64,000 nt of DNA from Sphingobacteriia bacterium (lineage in GTDB: Bacteria; Bacteroidota; Bacteroidia; Chitinophagales; Chitinophagaceae): assembly GCA_947452295.1 (NCBI GenBank), contig CANGCK010000002.1:1-64000 (forward strand), written 5' to 3'. Below the pieces are notes generated by a model. The model worked only from the letters and a program-made list of their open reading frames with translations. It searched no databases and was not told the origin of the DNA. The first letter of the stretch is position 1. Each line of letters begins with the position of its first letter. A program made the position numbers and the translations under genes. Positions 28,517 through 39,839 of this stretch are shown one piece after another.

Positions 28517-29278
28517 ATGTCAAACGCTGGAAAAAATTTACGTTATTTACGCAAGCTACGTAACTGGACTCAAGAAGAGTTTGCTAATAAATTAAATATT
28601 AAGCGGTCATTGGTTGGCGCTTATGAAGAAGAGCGGGCAGAACCTAAATTAGAAGTGATGGAGCAGGTATGCGCCCTTTTTAAAATTAGCTTAGAAGATT
28701 TTTTATTTAATGATTTAAGTGATTTGAATGGGGGAGGAGCAACCTCTTATTTAGATAAACGGAGGCAAATGAAAATGGCTTCAGGTGTTGCTGAAGTTCG
28801 TTTCGTGCCTGTCAAAGCCGCCGCAGGTTATCTTACAGGATATGCAGATCCCGAATTTGTTGATGAATTAAACACTTTTACCCTTCCTATGTTGGCTCCT
28901 GGCCAATATAGGGCGTTTGAAATTATTGGTGATAGTATGTTGCCAACACCAAGTGGTAGTGTAATTGTAGGCGAAAAAGTAGAACAACTCGATGAATTAA
29001 AGAATAGCAATACTTATGTGGTTTTATCTAAAAATGAAGGTGTTGCCTACAAAAGAGTAATGAAAAATACTGCCGCCAAAAACAAATTAACCCTCATCAG
29101 CGATAATCCACAATATGAACCCTATAATGTTAATGCTGATGATGTATTAGAAATATGGAAAGCTGTATACATATTGCAAAAAGCAAATGCAGCGCCAATT
29201 TGGGATGTAAATCAATTGGCTGGTATGGTTAATAATTTACAAGAGCAAGTAATAACTTTAAAAAATAAATTAAACTAG
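28517..29278 (+). CDS. XRE-family HTH regulator with S24 (LexA/CI-like) peptidase domain
   Basis: NLRYLRKLRNWTQEEFANKLNIKRSLVGAYEEERAEPKLE HTH; FEIIGDSMLPTPSGSVIVGEKV and YVVLSKNEGVAYKRV Ser/Lys dyad regions. Confidence 0.92.
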   Translation: MSNAGKNLRYLRKLRNWTQEEFANKLNIKRSLVGAYEEERAEPKLEVMEQVCALFKISLEDFLFNDLSDLNGGGATSYLDKRRQMKMASGVAEVRFVPVKAAAGYLTGYADPEFVDELNTFTLPMLAPGQYRAFEIIGDSMLPTPSGSVIVGEKVEQLDELKNSNTYVVLSKNEGVAYKRVMKNTAAKNKLTLISDNPQYEPYNVNADDVLEIWKAVYILQKANAAPIWDVNQLAGMVNNLQEQVITLKNKLN

Positions 29279-29343
29279 CAGATAAGTACTGTCTACAATA
29301 TTGTAGATAATTGATTGGGCTTCATGAGAAAGTTTATTGCAAA

Positions 29344-30246
29344 TCATGAGTAAATATCTATTGCAGCCCGATATGTATTGCAATGGGCCTCAACTATGGT
29401 TTTAATTTCTGGCGAGTATCCACCACCCATTGCTACAGTTACGGGGATTTTATGGTTTTTTAGCAGGTGAAAAACTATCTCATCCCTTTTTTTACATTCG
29501 GACAAAGTAATATTAAGTTTTCCAAATTTGTCCGTTGCCAAAATATCTACCCCCGAAAGATAAAATGCAAAATCGGGTTGCACTTCATCAATTAGTTGAA
29601 GTAATGTATTGCTGAGTATCGATAAATAAGTGTTTCCATCCGTGCCATCTGCTAATCCGATGTCTAAATCAGATTTTTCTTTGTGAAAAGGGTAGTTCTT
29701 TTCTCCATGCATACTAAAAGTAAATACCTTGGCTTCATTTTCCATCAGTTTTGCAGTTCCGTTCCCTTGATGTACATCTAAATCGATTATTAAAATTTTC
29801 TTGCAAACTTGTTGATAGAGTAGTTCATTTGCAGCAATGGCCATATCATTCAGCATACAAAAACCTTCTCCTCTTTCAGCAAATGCATGATGCGTACCTC
29901 CTGCAACATTTAACGAAACACCATGTTTAATCGCATAATAACAACAATCTATTGTGCCTTGTGTAATCATTAACTCTCTTGTTGTTAATGCTGGAGATTG
30001 TGGAAACCCGATTTTTCGTTGTTCGGATGCTGATAAAGTTTGGTGAAGTAATTTGTTGAAATAAAAGGGCTGATGCGTTCTTACTACGATGTCTTCATCA
30101 CACAATTTAGGAGTAAATAAATTTTCTTCTGAAATGCTGCCTTCGTACAATAATTGTTCTGGAATCAATTCATATTTTAACATAGGAAATCGATGCCCTT
30201 CCGGAAGGGGATGCGCATAAATGTTATCGTAAGCAATTTTTAGCAT
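29344..30246 (-). CDS. Histone deacetylase family protein (AcuC-like fold)
   Basis: NVAGGTHHAFAERGEGFCMLNDMAIAA, IIDLDVHQGNGTAKL, FSMHGEKNYPF, MGGGYSPE. Confidence 0.93.
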   Translation of the reverse strand: MLKIAYDNIYAHPLPEGHRFPMLKYELIPEQLLYEGSISEENLFTPKLCDEDIVVRTHQPFYFNKLLHQTLSASEQRKIGFPQSPALTTRELMITQGTIDCCYYAIKHGVSLNVAGGTHHAFAERGEGFCMLNDMAIAANELLYQQVCKKILIIDLDVHQGNGTAKLMENEAKVFTFSMHGEKNYPFHKEKSDLDIGLADGTDGNTYLSILSNTLLQLIDEVQPDFAFYLSGVDILATDKFGKLNITLSECKKRDEIVFHLLKNHKIPVTVAMGGGYSPEIKTIVEAHCNTYRAAIDIYS

Positions 30247-30297
30247 CCACCTTTTTCTAAATAAAAATAGTTAGGAAATGAATTGAAGAAATGAAAA

Positions 30298-31500
30298 TTA
30301 ATTAATAGATTTTATTTGCGTATCTACTTTTTTAATAAAATACAATTTTTTGTTTTCTAAATAATCAGGCACAAATTTTTCTTTTGTATACTTAATTAGC
30401 TGAAAATCATAATCGTTAAATAATTTAAATTCTTTATCAGATAAGTGTTCTATTAAATCTGTTTTATATTTAAGCAATAAATTACCAAAATGATATAACC
30501 CTTCAAAGCCTTTGTAAACCATATCGCTAGGACGTCCATTTAATTTTATTCGATATTTTTTTTCAATGTATTGCCCAGCTTTTGATGTGCGCGGATAGTT
30601 ATATGGAGTACTATAAATAATTTCCGCATCTTCTCCTATATCTTTAATTGCATCCCAAGTTGGCATCCCTATAATTACTGCCTTGAAATTTAAGTTAGAT
30701 GTTACAGCTTTTACCAAATTACTGCCAAAAACTTCATTTAAACTTCCGCACAATATTATATTTTTTTTAGCACTATCTAGTTTAGCCAATACCTGCTCTA
30801 CTCCAAAGGTATCTACCAATTCAGTTGTTTTTATTTTTAAAGGGGTGCCTAAAGTTTTTTTGTTTAATTCTGCAAAAGTAGAAGCAATTAAATTTTCAGC
30901 TGCTCCTTTTCTCTTAAATAATAATATTGGATCTGTAGGATATTGCCGTTGAATAAATTTGTACAATGCATCTAAATGTGTTTTTAGCGTAGGATTAACC
31001 AATGCAAAAAATGGATTGTTTAAAATGCCTGCATCGTTAGGATAGGTTAAAGAAATTAATGGAATATTTTTTGATAAAGCACTATCCGCTAATAATTTTA
31101 TTTCTGTTCTGGTATTAAACGAGGCAATAATTAATGAAACATTTTGAAATTCTGGTTTGGTTACTATTTTTTCGATAGGTTCTTTGGCATTTTTTGTATC
31201 ATAGAATAATACTTCTAAAGATTTGTTTTCAGCATTTAATGAATCAATGGCCAACATCATTCCGTTGTAAAAATCTAATCCAGGTAATACAATTTTTGGC
31301 AAATTATTATTACCTATTTTATAGTTATTCCCGTCAAATAATGAGTCTAAATAAATAGGTGCAAACACAGCCACTTTTACTTTACTACTTAATGCAGTAG
31401 TGTTTATCAAGGTGTTTTTTGAACTGTCTAATTGTGCATTGCCTTTAGCAGACAAAATGAACAGACCTAATGCTAATATTATTTTTGTAATTCGCTTCAT
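30298..31500 (-). CDS. Type 1 periplasmic binding-fold protein (ABC substrate-binding / LivJ-like)
   Basis: Signal peptide; VKVAVFAPIYLDSLFDG, LPGLDFYNGMMLAIDSLNAE, NIILCGSLNEVFGSNLVKAV. Confidence 0.8.
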   Translation of the reverse strand: MKRITKIILALGLFILSAKGNAQLDSSKNTLINTTALSSKVKVAVFAPIYLDSLFDGNNYKIGNNNLPKIVLPGLDFYNGMMLAIDSLNAENKSLEVLFYDTKNAKEPIEKIVTKPEFQNVSLIIASFNTRTEIKLLADSALSKNIPLISLTYPNDAGILNNPFFALVNPTLKTHLDALYKFIQRQYPTDPILLFKRKGAAENLIASTFAELNKKTLGTPLKIKTTELVDTFGVEQVLAKLDSAKKNIILCGSLNEVFGSNLVKAVTSNLNFKAVIIGMPTWDAIKDIGEDAEIIYSTPYNYPRTSKAGQYIEKKYRIKLNGRPSDMVYKGFEGLYHFGNLLLKYKTDLIEHLSDKEFKLFNDYDFQLIKYTKEKFVPDYLENKKLYFIKKVDTQIKSIN

Positions 31501-31501
31501 T

Positions 31502-33037
31502 TTATTCCCATTCTATGGTTGCAGGTGGTTTACTACTTATATCATATACCACTCTATTAATTCCCTTAACATTATTAATAATTTCATTCGAAATGTCAGC
31601 TAAAAACTCGTACGGCAAATGAGCCCAATCTGCCGTCATGCCATCAACAGATGTTACAGCTCTCAGCGCAACTGTAAATTCGTAGGTTCTTTCATCACCC
31701 ATTACCCCTACACTTTTAACAGGTAAGAGAATAGTTCCTGCTTGCCAAACTTTATTATACAATCCACTAGACTTTAAACCATTTATAAATATTGCATCTG
31801 CTCTTTGTAAAAGATCTACTCTTTCGGCATTTACTTCCCCTAAAATTCTAATTGCTAATCCAGGTCCCGGGAATGGGTGTCTGTTAATCATATCTGCAGG
31901 TATTCCTAGTTCTAATCCAACTTTTCTTACCTCATCTTTAAATAAATAGCGCAAAGGCTCAACCAATGATAAATGCATGGTATCAGGTAATCCTCCTACA
32001 TTGTGATGCGATTTAATAGTTTGTGATGGGCCATGAACACTAACACTCTCAATAACATCTGGGTAAATTGTGCCCTGTCCTAAAAATGATATATTGGTTA
32101 ATTTTTGAGATTCTTCTTGAAATACATCTATGAATAATTTCCCTATTACTTTTCTTTTAGCTTCTGGATCAGTTTTGTCTTTTAATTCATGATAAAAGAG
32201 TGATTTGGCATCAATACCTTTAACATTTAAACCGATATTATTGTATGTGTCTAACACTTGTTGATATTCATCTTTTCTCAACAGTCCATTGTCTACAAAA
32301 ATACCATGTAGTCTATTACCAATAGCCTTTGCAATAAGTGTAGCTGCAACAGTACTATCAACTCCGCCACTTAAAGCCATTATTACTTGCTTGTCGCCAA
32401 TTTCCTGTTTTAAACGAGCTACAGTTTCTTCCACAAATGATGCTGGCGTCCAATTTTGCGAACATTTACAAATATCTACTAAGAAATTCTTAATTAGTTG
32501 TTTGCCATCTGTAGAATGATATACTTCCGGATGAAATTGAAATCCATATAGTGGATTACCTTCATCGATATCTTTTTTAAAGGCAGCTATTGGAATACTT
32601 TCTGTAGTTGCTAAAATAGTAAATCCTGCTGGTAATGTTTTTATAGAATCACTGTGACTCATCCAAACCTGAGACTTTTCTGAAACCAAATTAAAAATGG
32701 CATCTTTTTGTTTGATTTCCATAAATGCACGGCCATACTCTCTTTTATTAGATTTGTCAACTTTACCTCCAAAAAGTTTTGCAGTCATTTGTGCTCCATA
32801 GCATATGCCCAATACTGGCAATTGTGCATTAAATTGACTAACCTCAACTTCTGGTGCATTTTCATCATTTACACTAAAGGGCGATCCACTAAGTATGATT
32901 CCTTTTAATCCGGAATCAATTGAAAACTTTTGGTGGTAAGGAATTATTTCACAATAAATATTGGCTTCCCTTACAGCCCTTGCAATTAATTGAGTATATT
33001 GACTACCAAAGTCAAGAATCAATATTTTTTCTGTCAT
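31502..33037 (-). CDS. guaA: GMP synthase (glutamine-hydrolysing)
   Basis: [58 protein letters not shown]. Confidence 0.97.
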   Translation of the reverse strand: MTEKILILDFGSQYTQLIARAVREANIYCEIIPYHQKFSIDSGLKGIILSGSPFSVNDENAPEVEVSQFNAQLPVLGICYGAQMTAKLFGGKVDKSNKREYGRAFMEIKQKDAIFNLVSEKSQVWMSHSDSIKTLPAGFTILATTESIPIAAFKKDIDEGNPLYGFQFHPEVYHSTDGKQLIKNFLVDICKCSQNWTPASFVEETVARLKQEIGDKQVIMALSGGVDSTVAATLIAKAIGNRLHGIFVDNGLLRKDEYQQVLDTYNNIGLNVKGIDAKSLFYHELKDKTDPEAKRKVIGKLFIDVFQEESQKLTNISFLGQGTIYPDVIESVSVHGPSQTIKSHHNVGGLPDTMHLSLVEPLRYLFKDEVRKVGLELGIPADMINRHPFPGPGLAIRILGEVNAERVDLLQRADAIFINGLKSSGLYNKVWQAGTILLPVKSVGVMGDERTYEFTVALRAVTSVDGMTADWAHLPYEFLADISNEIINNVKGINRVVYDISSKPPATIEWE

Positions 33038-33043
33038 AGAGTA

Positions 33044-33051
33044 CAAAGTTA
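33044..33051 (-). promoter_or_regulatory. TAnnTTTG box (TAACTTTG) upstream of guaA
   Basis: CAAAGTTA on + strand immediately upstream of refined ATG 33037. Confidence 0.5.
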
Positions 33052-33227
33052 ACTCAAATTTGCATTTTGGAAATGGGAAAAACACTTATAAATCGTTAAT
33101 TTGAGTATATTACAAGTTCAAATGAAATGGTGACCTAAATTTTCGTTGATCTGAAGCTATGATAAGATCTTGAAAATACTTTTTTGATAGAAAATTGGAT
33201 AATTGAACTAAGTATATTGATAAAGAT

Positions 33228-33911
33228 ATGATAGAAAAAAAATATAGAATCCTAGTTATTGAAGACGAAGCCAAATTAGCCCAAATCATTAAAGAAGAAT
33301 TGGTTCGTGTTGGATATATGGTAGAAATTGCACATGATGGTAAAGAAGCAACTGAATTATTTGGGAAACATATTTATTCTTTAGTAATCTTAGATATCAA
33401 TTTGCCATACAAAAATGGACTAATGCTTTGTAAGGAGTATCGAGAAGTAAATAAAGCAATTCCTATTATAATGCTCACAGCAATGGGTGAGATTCAAGAT
33501 AAGATGGAAGCATTTAACGCTGGGGCAGATGATTATTTGGTAAAACCATTTCATTTTGATGAATTATTTGCAAGAGTAAAATCCTTGTTAAAAAGGGCAG
33601 ATCCAGCTTCTCAAGAAAATAAAATTGTAGTAGAAGATTTAGAAATTGATTTTCGCAATAAAACTGTAGTTAGAGCAGGCATTGATATTAATCTTACTGC
33701 GAAAGAATTTACTTTGCTTGTATTATTAGCCCGAAACAAAGAAAGGGTGATATCTAAACATGAAATTTTAGAAAAAGTTTGGGATCTTAGTTTTGATACT
33801 GGAACAAACACTATAGAAGTTTATATCAGTTTTTTACGCAATAAAATTGACAAGCCATTCTCTAAAAAATTAATACATACAAAGCCGGGTTTTGGATATT
33901 TTATTAAGTAA
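33228..33911 (+). CDS. OmpR/PhoB-family response regulator
   Basis: VIEDEAKLAQIIKEEL, LVILDINLPYKNG, KPFHFDELFARVKSLLKR, winged-helix C-terminus. Confidence 0.96.
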   Translation: MIEKKYRILVIEDEAKLAQIIKEELVRVGYMVEIAHDGKEATELFGKHIYSLVILDINLPYKNGLMLCKEYREVNKAIPIIMLTAMGEIQDKMEAFNAGADDYLVKPFHFDELFARVKSLLKRADPASQENKIVVEDLEIDFRNKTVVRAGIDINLTAKEFTLLVLLARNKERVISKHEILEKVWDLSFDTGTNTIEVYISFLRNKIDKPFSKKLIHTKPGFGYFIK

Positions 33912-33916
33912 TTCAT

Positions 33917-35284
33917 ATGAATCTAAAAGTTCGTTTTGCATTGCTGTTTACTTCATTTGTAGCGATTATGCTGATCATTTCATCAGCAACTATTTATTTT
34001 CTTTATTCGAGTTATCGTGAACAAGACTTCTTTAATAAAGTTGCTTATGAAGGCAATGAAGTGTATCAAATTTTTAATGAAATAAAGAAACCCGATCAAC
34101 GAGAACTAATTAAGTTGTTTCGTTCTGTACACGATTTTTCCATATTTCATGGTGAATTATATATAGTTGACTCCTTGGGTAAAGTTGTATTTAGGTTTCC
34201 CGAAAATATTCCTATAAAAATCCCTTCTTTTCCTAAAAATAAAGCCATAAATGAACTAAAATATAATTTCACTGATGGCAATAATATCCAGCATACAGTT
34301 TTGTATAAACCAGTTTCTAAGTCTTTTGTATTTGTTGCTGGCTATGATGAATTGGGCTACGAAAAATTAGACAATTTAAGCGTAATTCTTTCTTTTGTAT
34401 TCTTAGGCTCATTTTTTATCACTGGAATTATATCTTTTTTATTTGTAAAAGAAGCCATTAAGCCTATTGTAAGATTAAGTGAACAAATGAGTAAAACCAA
34501 TGAAGGTAATTTGTCGGATAGGTTAGCGCTCAAGCCCTCTAATGATGAAATCAATACCATTGCTAAAAACTTTAATTCAATGCTAGAACGGTTACAAAAA
34601 GCCTTCGATACGCAAAAGAGCTTTGTTCGGCACGCTTCCCATGAATTAAGAACTCCCTTAGCAGTTATGCTTTCTCAAACCGAAGCTGCTTTAAACCGAA
34701 TAAATGATGCCGAGGGATATAGATCTGTTTTGGAATCTTTAAAAGAATACCAGCAGTACATGGTTGAGCTAACCAATTCTTTATTACTTATTTCTCAGTA
34801 CGAATCCATTAAGAATTTCCCGAATTGGCCCTATATAAGAATTGATGAGTTATTGTACGAAACAATATCAACCGCAAAAAAAATGTTTGCAGATATTCAA
34901 GTCGATTTGTCTTTTGAAAAAATACCAGATGACGATGCCGCGTTAATGTTTAAGGGAAATGAATCGTTACTTAAATCTGCATTTATGAATTTAATTAAAA
35001 ATGCATATAATTATTCCGATGACAAAAAAGTTCAAATAGTAATAATTCCAGGCATTCATACAGTTGGTGTAGCTTTTAAAAACCATGGAAGTCAGTTGTC
35101 AACTGATGAAGTAGAAAAAATGAATATTCCTTTTTTCAGAGGAGAAAATTCAATAAATAAAAAAGGTTTCGGATTAGGTTTGTCTATTGTCGATAAAATA
35201 TTAATCTTACATAAAGGCAAGATGACGTATAAGAAGAAAAATGATAAGTTAAATATATTTTATATTCAATTTCCATCAAATTAA
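33917..35284 (+). CDS. HAMP-containing sensor histidine kinase
   Basis: Two TMs, HAMP, RHASHELRTPLAVMLSQTEAAL H-box, LMNLIKNAYNYS N-box, GFGLGLSIVDKIL G-box. Confidence 0.96.
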   Translation: MNLKVRFALLFTSFVAIMLIISSATIYFLYSSYREQDFFNKVAYEGNEVYQIFNEIKKPDQRELIKLFRSVHDFSIFHGELYIVDSLGKVVFRFPENIPIKIPSFPKNKAINELKYNFTDGNNIQHTVLYKPVSKSFVFVAGYDELGYEKLDNLSVILSFVFLGSFFITGIISFLFVKEAIKPIVRLSEQMSKTNEGNLSDRLALKPSNDEINTIAKNFNSMLERLQKAFDTQKSFVRHASHELRTPLAVMLSQTEAALNRINDAEGYRSVLESLKEYQQYMVELTNSLLLISQYESIKNFPNWPYIRIDELLYETISTAKKMFADIQVDLSFEKIPDDDAALMFKGNESLLKSAFMNLIKNAYNYSDDKKVQIVIIPGIHTVGVAFKNHGSQLSTDEVEKMNIPFFRGENSINKKGFGLGLSIVDKILILHKGKMTYKKKNDKLNIFYIQFPSN

Positions 35285-35300
35285 CATATACTAAAATAAA

Positions 35301-35322
35301 AAAGCCGGTCTACACCGGCTTT
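35301..35322. terminator. Bidirectional intrinsic terminator between the kinase gene and rpsT
   Basis: AAAGCCGGT-ctac-ACCGGCTTT flanked by A-run and T-run. Confidence 0.85.
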
Positions 35323-35352
35323 AAATATCTTTTGAAGCTGCTAAGCAATATG

Positions 35353-35607
35353 CTATGCTATTGCTGTTGCTTTCTTCGCTAATTTGCTCTTAAGGTTGGC
35401 GGCTTTGTTTTTATGGATAATTCCACGCTTAGCCAACTTATCGATCATAGATACAACATTAGGTAATTGTTCCTCGTAAGCTTTCTTCTCAGTATTTGCT
35501 TTAAGGTCACGTATTGCATTACGAGTGGTTTTACCATAGTAACGATTACGATCGCGGCGCTTTGAGGCTTGTCTAACGTCTTTCTTTGTAGCTGAATGAT
35601 TTGCCAT
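35353..35607 (-). CDS. rpsT: 30S ribosomal protein S20
   Basis: MANHSATKKDVRQASKRRDRNRYYGKTTRNAIRDLK...IDKLAKRGIIHKNKAANLKSKL. Confidence 0.96.
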   Translation of the reverse strand: MANHSATKKDVRQASKRRDRNRYYGKTTRNAIRDLKANTEKKAYEEQLPNVVSMIDKLAKRGIIHKNKAANLKSKLAKKATAIA

Positions 35608-35628
35608 GTTCTAATTTTTTCAGGACGG

Positions 35629-35636
35629 CAAAGGTA
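35629..35636 (-). promoter_or_regulatory. TAnnTTTG box (TACCTTTG) upstream of rpsT
   Basis: CAAAGGTA on + strand, 22 bp upstream of ATG. Confidence 0.55.
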
Positions 35637-35849
35637 AGGATTGAAAACCAAAACTTGAAATTTAATTCAAAAAAAACTAAAAAAATCCTCATTTACCCTT
35701 TAGGATAGTTTGGTTTTATTTTTTTTGATAGCATATGTTAACATAAAATTTAGCATAATTTATCGTAAATAGACAATTTTTGGTTCGTTTTCTACCCTCA
35801 ATGACCGATATTTGCGCTCAATTTCATAAAAATTGCTTAAAATAGACCA

Positions 35850-38588
35850 ATGAAGGATTTTTCATACATTACTAATTCTCATCCTGCATTTATAGAATCG
35901 CTGTACCAGGAATTTACAAATAATCCCGATAGTATTGATCCCGATCTGAAAAAGTTTTTCGAAGGCTTTGATTTTGCTGTAAGCAACCAAGCGGTTGCTG
36001 GTAACCCTTCAATTTCTTCATCAGTCAGCAATATTGATTGGATGAATGAAATCAAAGTGTACCGTTTAATTTTGGGGTATAGAAATAAAGGTCATTTAAT
36101 TGCTACTACCAACCCCATCAGAAGCCGAAAAGACCGTGGCGCTAACCTAGATTTGTCGTTCTTTGGATTGAGTGAAGCAGACTTGAATGCTACTTTTAAT
36201 GCGGGTAACTTAATAGGTCTAGGTGCGGCTAAGCTTAAAGATATTTTATTGCACCTGAAAAATACATATGCAAAAAATGTTGGTATCGAATTTAAATACA
36301 TTGGCGACCAGCAAAAAATTGATTGGCTGACGCATGAAATTGAACAACAATTTTCTTCACCTATAGCTATCGAAAAAAAGAAAAGAATTTTAGAGAAGCT
36401 AAACCAAGGCGTGATTTTTGAAAAGTTTCTACATACAAAATATATTGGCCAAAAAAGGTTTTCTTTAGAAGGTGGCGAAACAACCATTGCAGCATTAGAT
36501 GCTATCATTAATACTTCAGGAGAAAATGGTGTTGAAGAAGTAGTCATAGGTATGGCTCATAGAGGTCGCTTAAATGTGCTGGCCAATATTATGGGTAAAA
36601 CCTATGAACAAATATTCAGTGAGTTTGAAGGTACCGCTGCCATCGATCAAACAATGGGTAGTGGTGATGTGAAATACCACATGGGTTACGGTAGTGAAGT
36701 TAATACTCCCTCTGGAAAAGACATGTATCTAAAGTTGATGCCCAATCCCTCTCACCTAGAAGCAGTAGATCCTGTAGTTGTGGGCTTTGCTCGTGCAAAA
36801 GCCGATGTTTTACAGCACAGTGAATTCGATAAAATTTTGCCTATTTTAATTCATGGGGATGCTTCAGTAGCAGGTCAGGGTATTGTTTATGAAGTGTTGC
36901 AAATGAGTAATCTACGTGGTTATTATACCGGTGGTACTATTCATTTTGTAATCAACAACCAAATTGGGTTTACTACTGATTTTGATGATGCCAGAAGTGC
37001 CGCCTACTCAACATCAGTTGCAGCAATGGTGCAAGCTCCTGTATTTCACGTTAATGGTGATGATGCTGAGGCCGTGGTTAAATGTGCCGAAATCGCTACT
37101 CGCTACCGTCAAAAATTTAATAGCGACATCTTTATAGATATGGTGTGTTATAGAAAACATGGACATAATGAAGGGGATGATCCAAAATATACACAACCGC
37201 AGTTGTATGCTTTAATAGATAAACACAAAAATCCTAGAGAAATTTATACCGATTTCTTAATCCAAAATGGCGATGCAGATGCCAAAGCATTGGCAAAAGA
37301 AATGGAGCAAAAATTTTGGGGTGATCTGCAAGCTAGATTAGATGAAATCAAACAAAATCCTTTACCCTACAAATACCAAGCACCTGAACTCATCTGGAAA
37401 TCGATGGGTAAAGCCACCGAGAAAGATTTCGTTTCATCTCCCAATACCGCTATTTCGGAACAAAAATTTAAATTATTATTCGAAGGTTTAATGAAATGGC
37501 CCAATGACTTTAAGCCACTGAAGAAAATCGAAAAACTGTTGCACGACAAAATTAAATTATTAGAAACAGAAGGTAAAGTAGATTGGGCTACAGCCGAATT
37601 AATGGCTTATGGATCATTATTAGTTGATGGTAAAATTGTTCGTATGAGCGGACAAGATGTTCAAAGAGGTACCTTTAGTCACCGTCACGCTATATTAAGA
37701 GATGAAGTAACCAATAAAGGATATAATAGACTTAATCATTTTCAAGAGAAGCAAGAAAAATTTAGAATTTACAACTCCTTATTAAGTGAATATGGTGTAT
37801 TAGGATTTGAATATGGCTATGCAATGGCCAATCCAAATGCGTTGGTTATTTGGGAAGCACAATTTGGTGATTTCTGCAATGGTGCACAAACAATGATAGA
37901 TCAATTTATTACTGCAGGGGAACAAAAATGGCAACGCCAGAACGGCTTGGTAATGTTACTACCTCATGGTTATGAAGGACAAGGCCCAGAGCATAGTAGC
38001 GCAAGAATGGAACGTTTCCTACAAATGTGCGCCGAGCTAAATATTGTAATTACTAATATAACTAGTGCTGCAAACTTCTTTCATTTATTAAGAAGACAGC
38101 TTACTTGGAATTTTAGAAAACCACTAATTAATTTTTCTCCAAAAGTAAACCTTAGAAGTGCTGCAACTTATAGCCCTGTTGAAGATTTTGTTAATGGAAG
38201 TTTTAAGGAAGTATTAGACGATGCTTCAGTAACAAAAGCAGCGGATGTTACTAAAGTTTTGTTTTGCTCAGGTAAACTGTACTTTGAATTGGCCGATCAT
38301 AAAGCGAAAGAAAAAAGAACTGATATTGCTATTGTTCGCTTAGAACAAATTTATCCATTACCTGTTGAACAACTTACAGCACTAAAAACCAAATATAAAA
38401 AAGCTACTTGGCAATGGGTTCAAGAAGAGCCCGCTAACATGGGGGCTGCTGTATTTTTAAAAATGAACTTACATGCAATTCAATTTAGTGTGATCTGCAG
38501 AAATGCAAGTGCAGCTACCGCTACAGGCTATGCGAAGATTCATGCAAAAGAACAAGCTCAAATTATCGAAACAGCATTTACTATTTAA
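35850..38588 (+). CDS. sucA: 2-oxoglutarate dehydrogenase E1 component
   Basis: GMAHRGRLNVLANIMGK, HGDASVAGQGIVYEVLQMS, INNQIGFTTDFDDARS, LPHGYEGQGPEHSSARMERFLQ. Confidence 0.96.
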   Translation: MKDFSYITNSHPAFIESLYQEFTNNPDSIDPDLKKFFEGFDFAVSNQAVAGNPSISSSVSNIDWMNEIKVYRLILGYRNKGHLIATTNPIRSRKDRGANLDLSFFGLSEADLNATFNAGNLIGLGAAKLKDILLHLKNTYAKNVGIEFKYIGDQQKIDWLTHEIEQQFSSPIAIEKKKRILEKLNQGVIFEKFLHTKYIGQKRFSLEGGETTIAALDAIINTSGENGVEEVVIGMAHRGRLNVLANIMGKTYEQIFSEFEGTAAIDQTMGSGDVKYHMGYGSEVNTPSGKDMYLKLMPNPSHLEAVDPVVVGFARAKADVLQHSEFDKILPILIHGDASVAGQGIVYEVLQMSNLRGYYTGGTIHFVINNQIGFTTDFDDARSAAYSTSVAAMVQAPVFHVNGDDAEAVVKCAEIATRYRQKFNSDIFIDMVCYRKHGHNEGDDPKYTQPQLYALIDKHKNPREIYTDFLIQNGDADAKALAKEMEQKFWGDLQARLDEIKQNPLPYKYQAPELIWKSMGKATEKDFVSSPNTAISEQKFKLLFEGLMKWPNDFKPLKKIEKLLHDKIKLLETEGKVDWATAELMAYGSLLVDGKIVRMSGQDVQRGTFSHRHAILRDEVTNKGYNRLNHFQEKQEKFRIYNSLLSEYGVLGFEYGYAMANPNALVIWEAQFGDFCNGAQTMIDQFITAGEQKWQRQNGLVMLLPHGYEGQGPEHSSARMERFLQMCAELNIVITNITSAANFFHLLRRQLTWNFRKPLINFSPKVNLRSAATYSPVEDFVNGSFKEVLDDASVTKAADVTKVLFCSGKLYFELADHKAKEKRTDIAIVRLEQIYPLPVEQLTALKTKYKKATWQWVQEEPANMGAAVFLKMNLHAIQFSVICRNASAATATGYAKIHAKEQAQIIETAFTI

Positions 38589-38629
38589 ACATAATTAATA
38601 CAATATTCTTCAACTAGAAATAAATAAAT

Positions 38630-39835
38630 ATGATCGAAATAAAAGTGCCAACAGTAGGAGAATCTATCAGTGAGGTTACCTTATTAAAATGGACTAAAAG
38701 AAGCGGAGAATGGGTCGAGAGAGACGAAGTAATTGCAGAACTGGAAAGTGAAAAAGCCACTTTTGAAGTGAATGCAGAAAAAGCTGGTATTTTAACTACA
38801 ATTGGTATTGAAGGTGATACTTTAAACATTGGCGATGTATTGGCAAATATCGATGAAACTGCTGCAAAACCTGCAGTTGCTCCTAAAGAAACTGTGACTA
38901 ATACAGTGATCAATCAAGCTCCTGTTACCGGTGTGCCAAATGAAGTAAAAGCAACTCCTGTTGCTTCTGCAATTATTGCCGATAAAAAAGTAAATACCAA
39001 AGAAATTTCAGCATCTGGTATTGGCGGTAAAATATTGAAACAAGATGTATTACAAGCAATAGCCAATCCGGGTAAAAAAGCTTTTATTGAAAGTAACGCT
39101 CTATTCACTCGTACTGTTCGAAACGAAAAAATGAGTGCTTTGCGTAAAACCATCAGTCGTAGATTGGTTGAATCAAAAAATACCACTGCCATGTTAACCA
39201 CTTTTAATGAAGTGGATATGACTCGGATAATGGAAACAAGAAAAACTTTCAAAGATAAATTTAAAGAAAGCCATGGTGTAAATTTAGGCTTCATGAGCTT
39301 CTTTGCAAAAGCTTGTTCCATTGCATTAGGAGAGTGGCCGTCTGTAAATGCATACATTGATGGTGATCAAATTATTTACCACGATTATGCAGATATAAGT
39401 ATTGCTGTAAGTACACCTAGAGGATTAACTGTTCCGGTGATAAGAAATGTAGAAAGTTTAAGCATGGCCGAAATAGAAAAATCGGTATTGGCATTAGCAG
39501 CAAAAGCCCGAGATAGTAAATTAACAGCAGAAGAATTACAAGGGGGTACTTTCACCATTACGAACGGAGGTGTATTCGGTAGTTTAATGAGTACACCCAT
39601 TATTAATATCCCGCAAAGCGCCATTTTAGGAATGCACAAAATACAAGACCGACCAATGGCTATAAATGGTCAGGTAGTTATTCGTCCGATGATGTACATT
39701 GCCCTTAGTTACGATCATCGCATCATTGATGGAAGAGAAAGTGTAAGCTTCTTGGTACGCGTAAAAGAATTATTAGAAAATCCGGAATTATTACTGATTG
39801 GGAAAGATCCAGTGAAAGCATTGCTAGAGTTATAA
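38630..39835 (+). CDS. sucB: Dihydrolipoamide succinyltransferase (E2 of 2-oxoglutarate dehydrogenase)
   Basis: Lipoyl domain [17 protein letters not shown]; catalytic [18 protein letters not shown]. Confidence 0.96.
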   Translation: MIEIKVPTVGESISEVTLLKWTKRSGEWVERDEVIAELESEKATFEVNAEKAGILTTIGIEGDTLNIGDVLANIDETAAKPAVAPKETVTNTVINQAPVTGVPNEVKATPVASAIIADKKVNTKEISASGIGGKILKQDVLQAIANPGKKAFIESNALFTRTVRNEKMSALRKTISRRLVESKNTTAMLTTFNEVDMTRIMETRKTFKDKFKESHGVNLGFMSFFAKACSIALGEWPSVNAYIDGDQIIYHDYADISIAVSTPRGLTVPVIRNVESLSMAEIEKSVLALAAKARDSKLTAEELQGGTFTITNGGVFGSLMSTPIINIPQSAILGMHKIQDRPMAINGQVVIRPMMYIALSYDHRIIDGRESVSFLVRVKELLENPELLLIGKDPVKALLEL

Positions 39836-39839
39836 TTGA

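Noticed and set aside
28517-29278. Prophage remnant suggested by the CI/LexA-like repressor
   Set aside because: No integrase, structural, lysis or replication genes on either side; neighbours are a carboxypeptidase and an HDAC-fold enzyme.
33228-35284. Two-component system with a special target
   Set aside because: Ordinary OmpR/HAMP-kinase pair; no target gene is suggested by the neighbours (guaA, rpsT).
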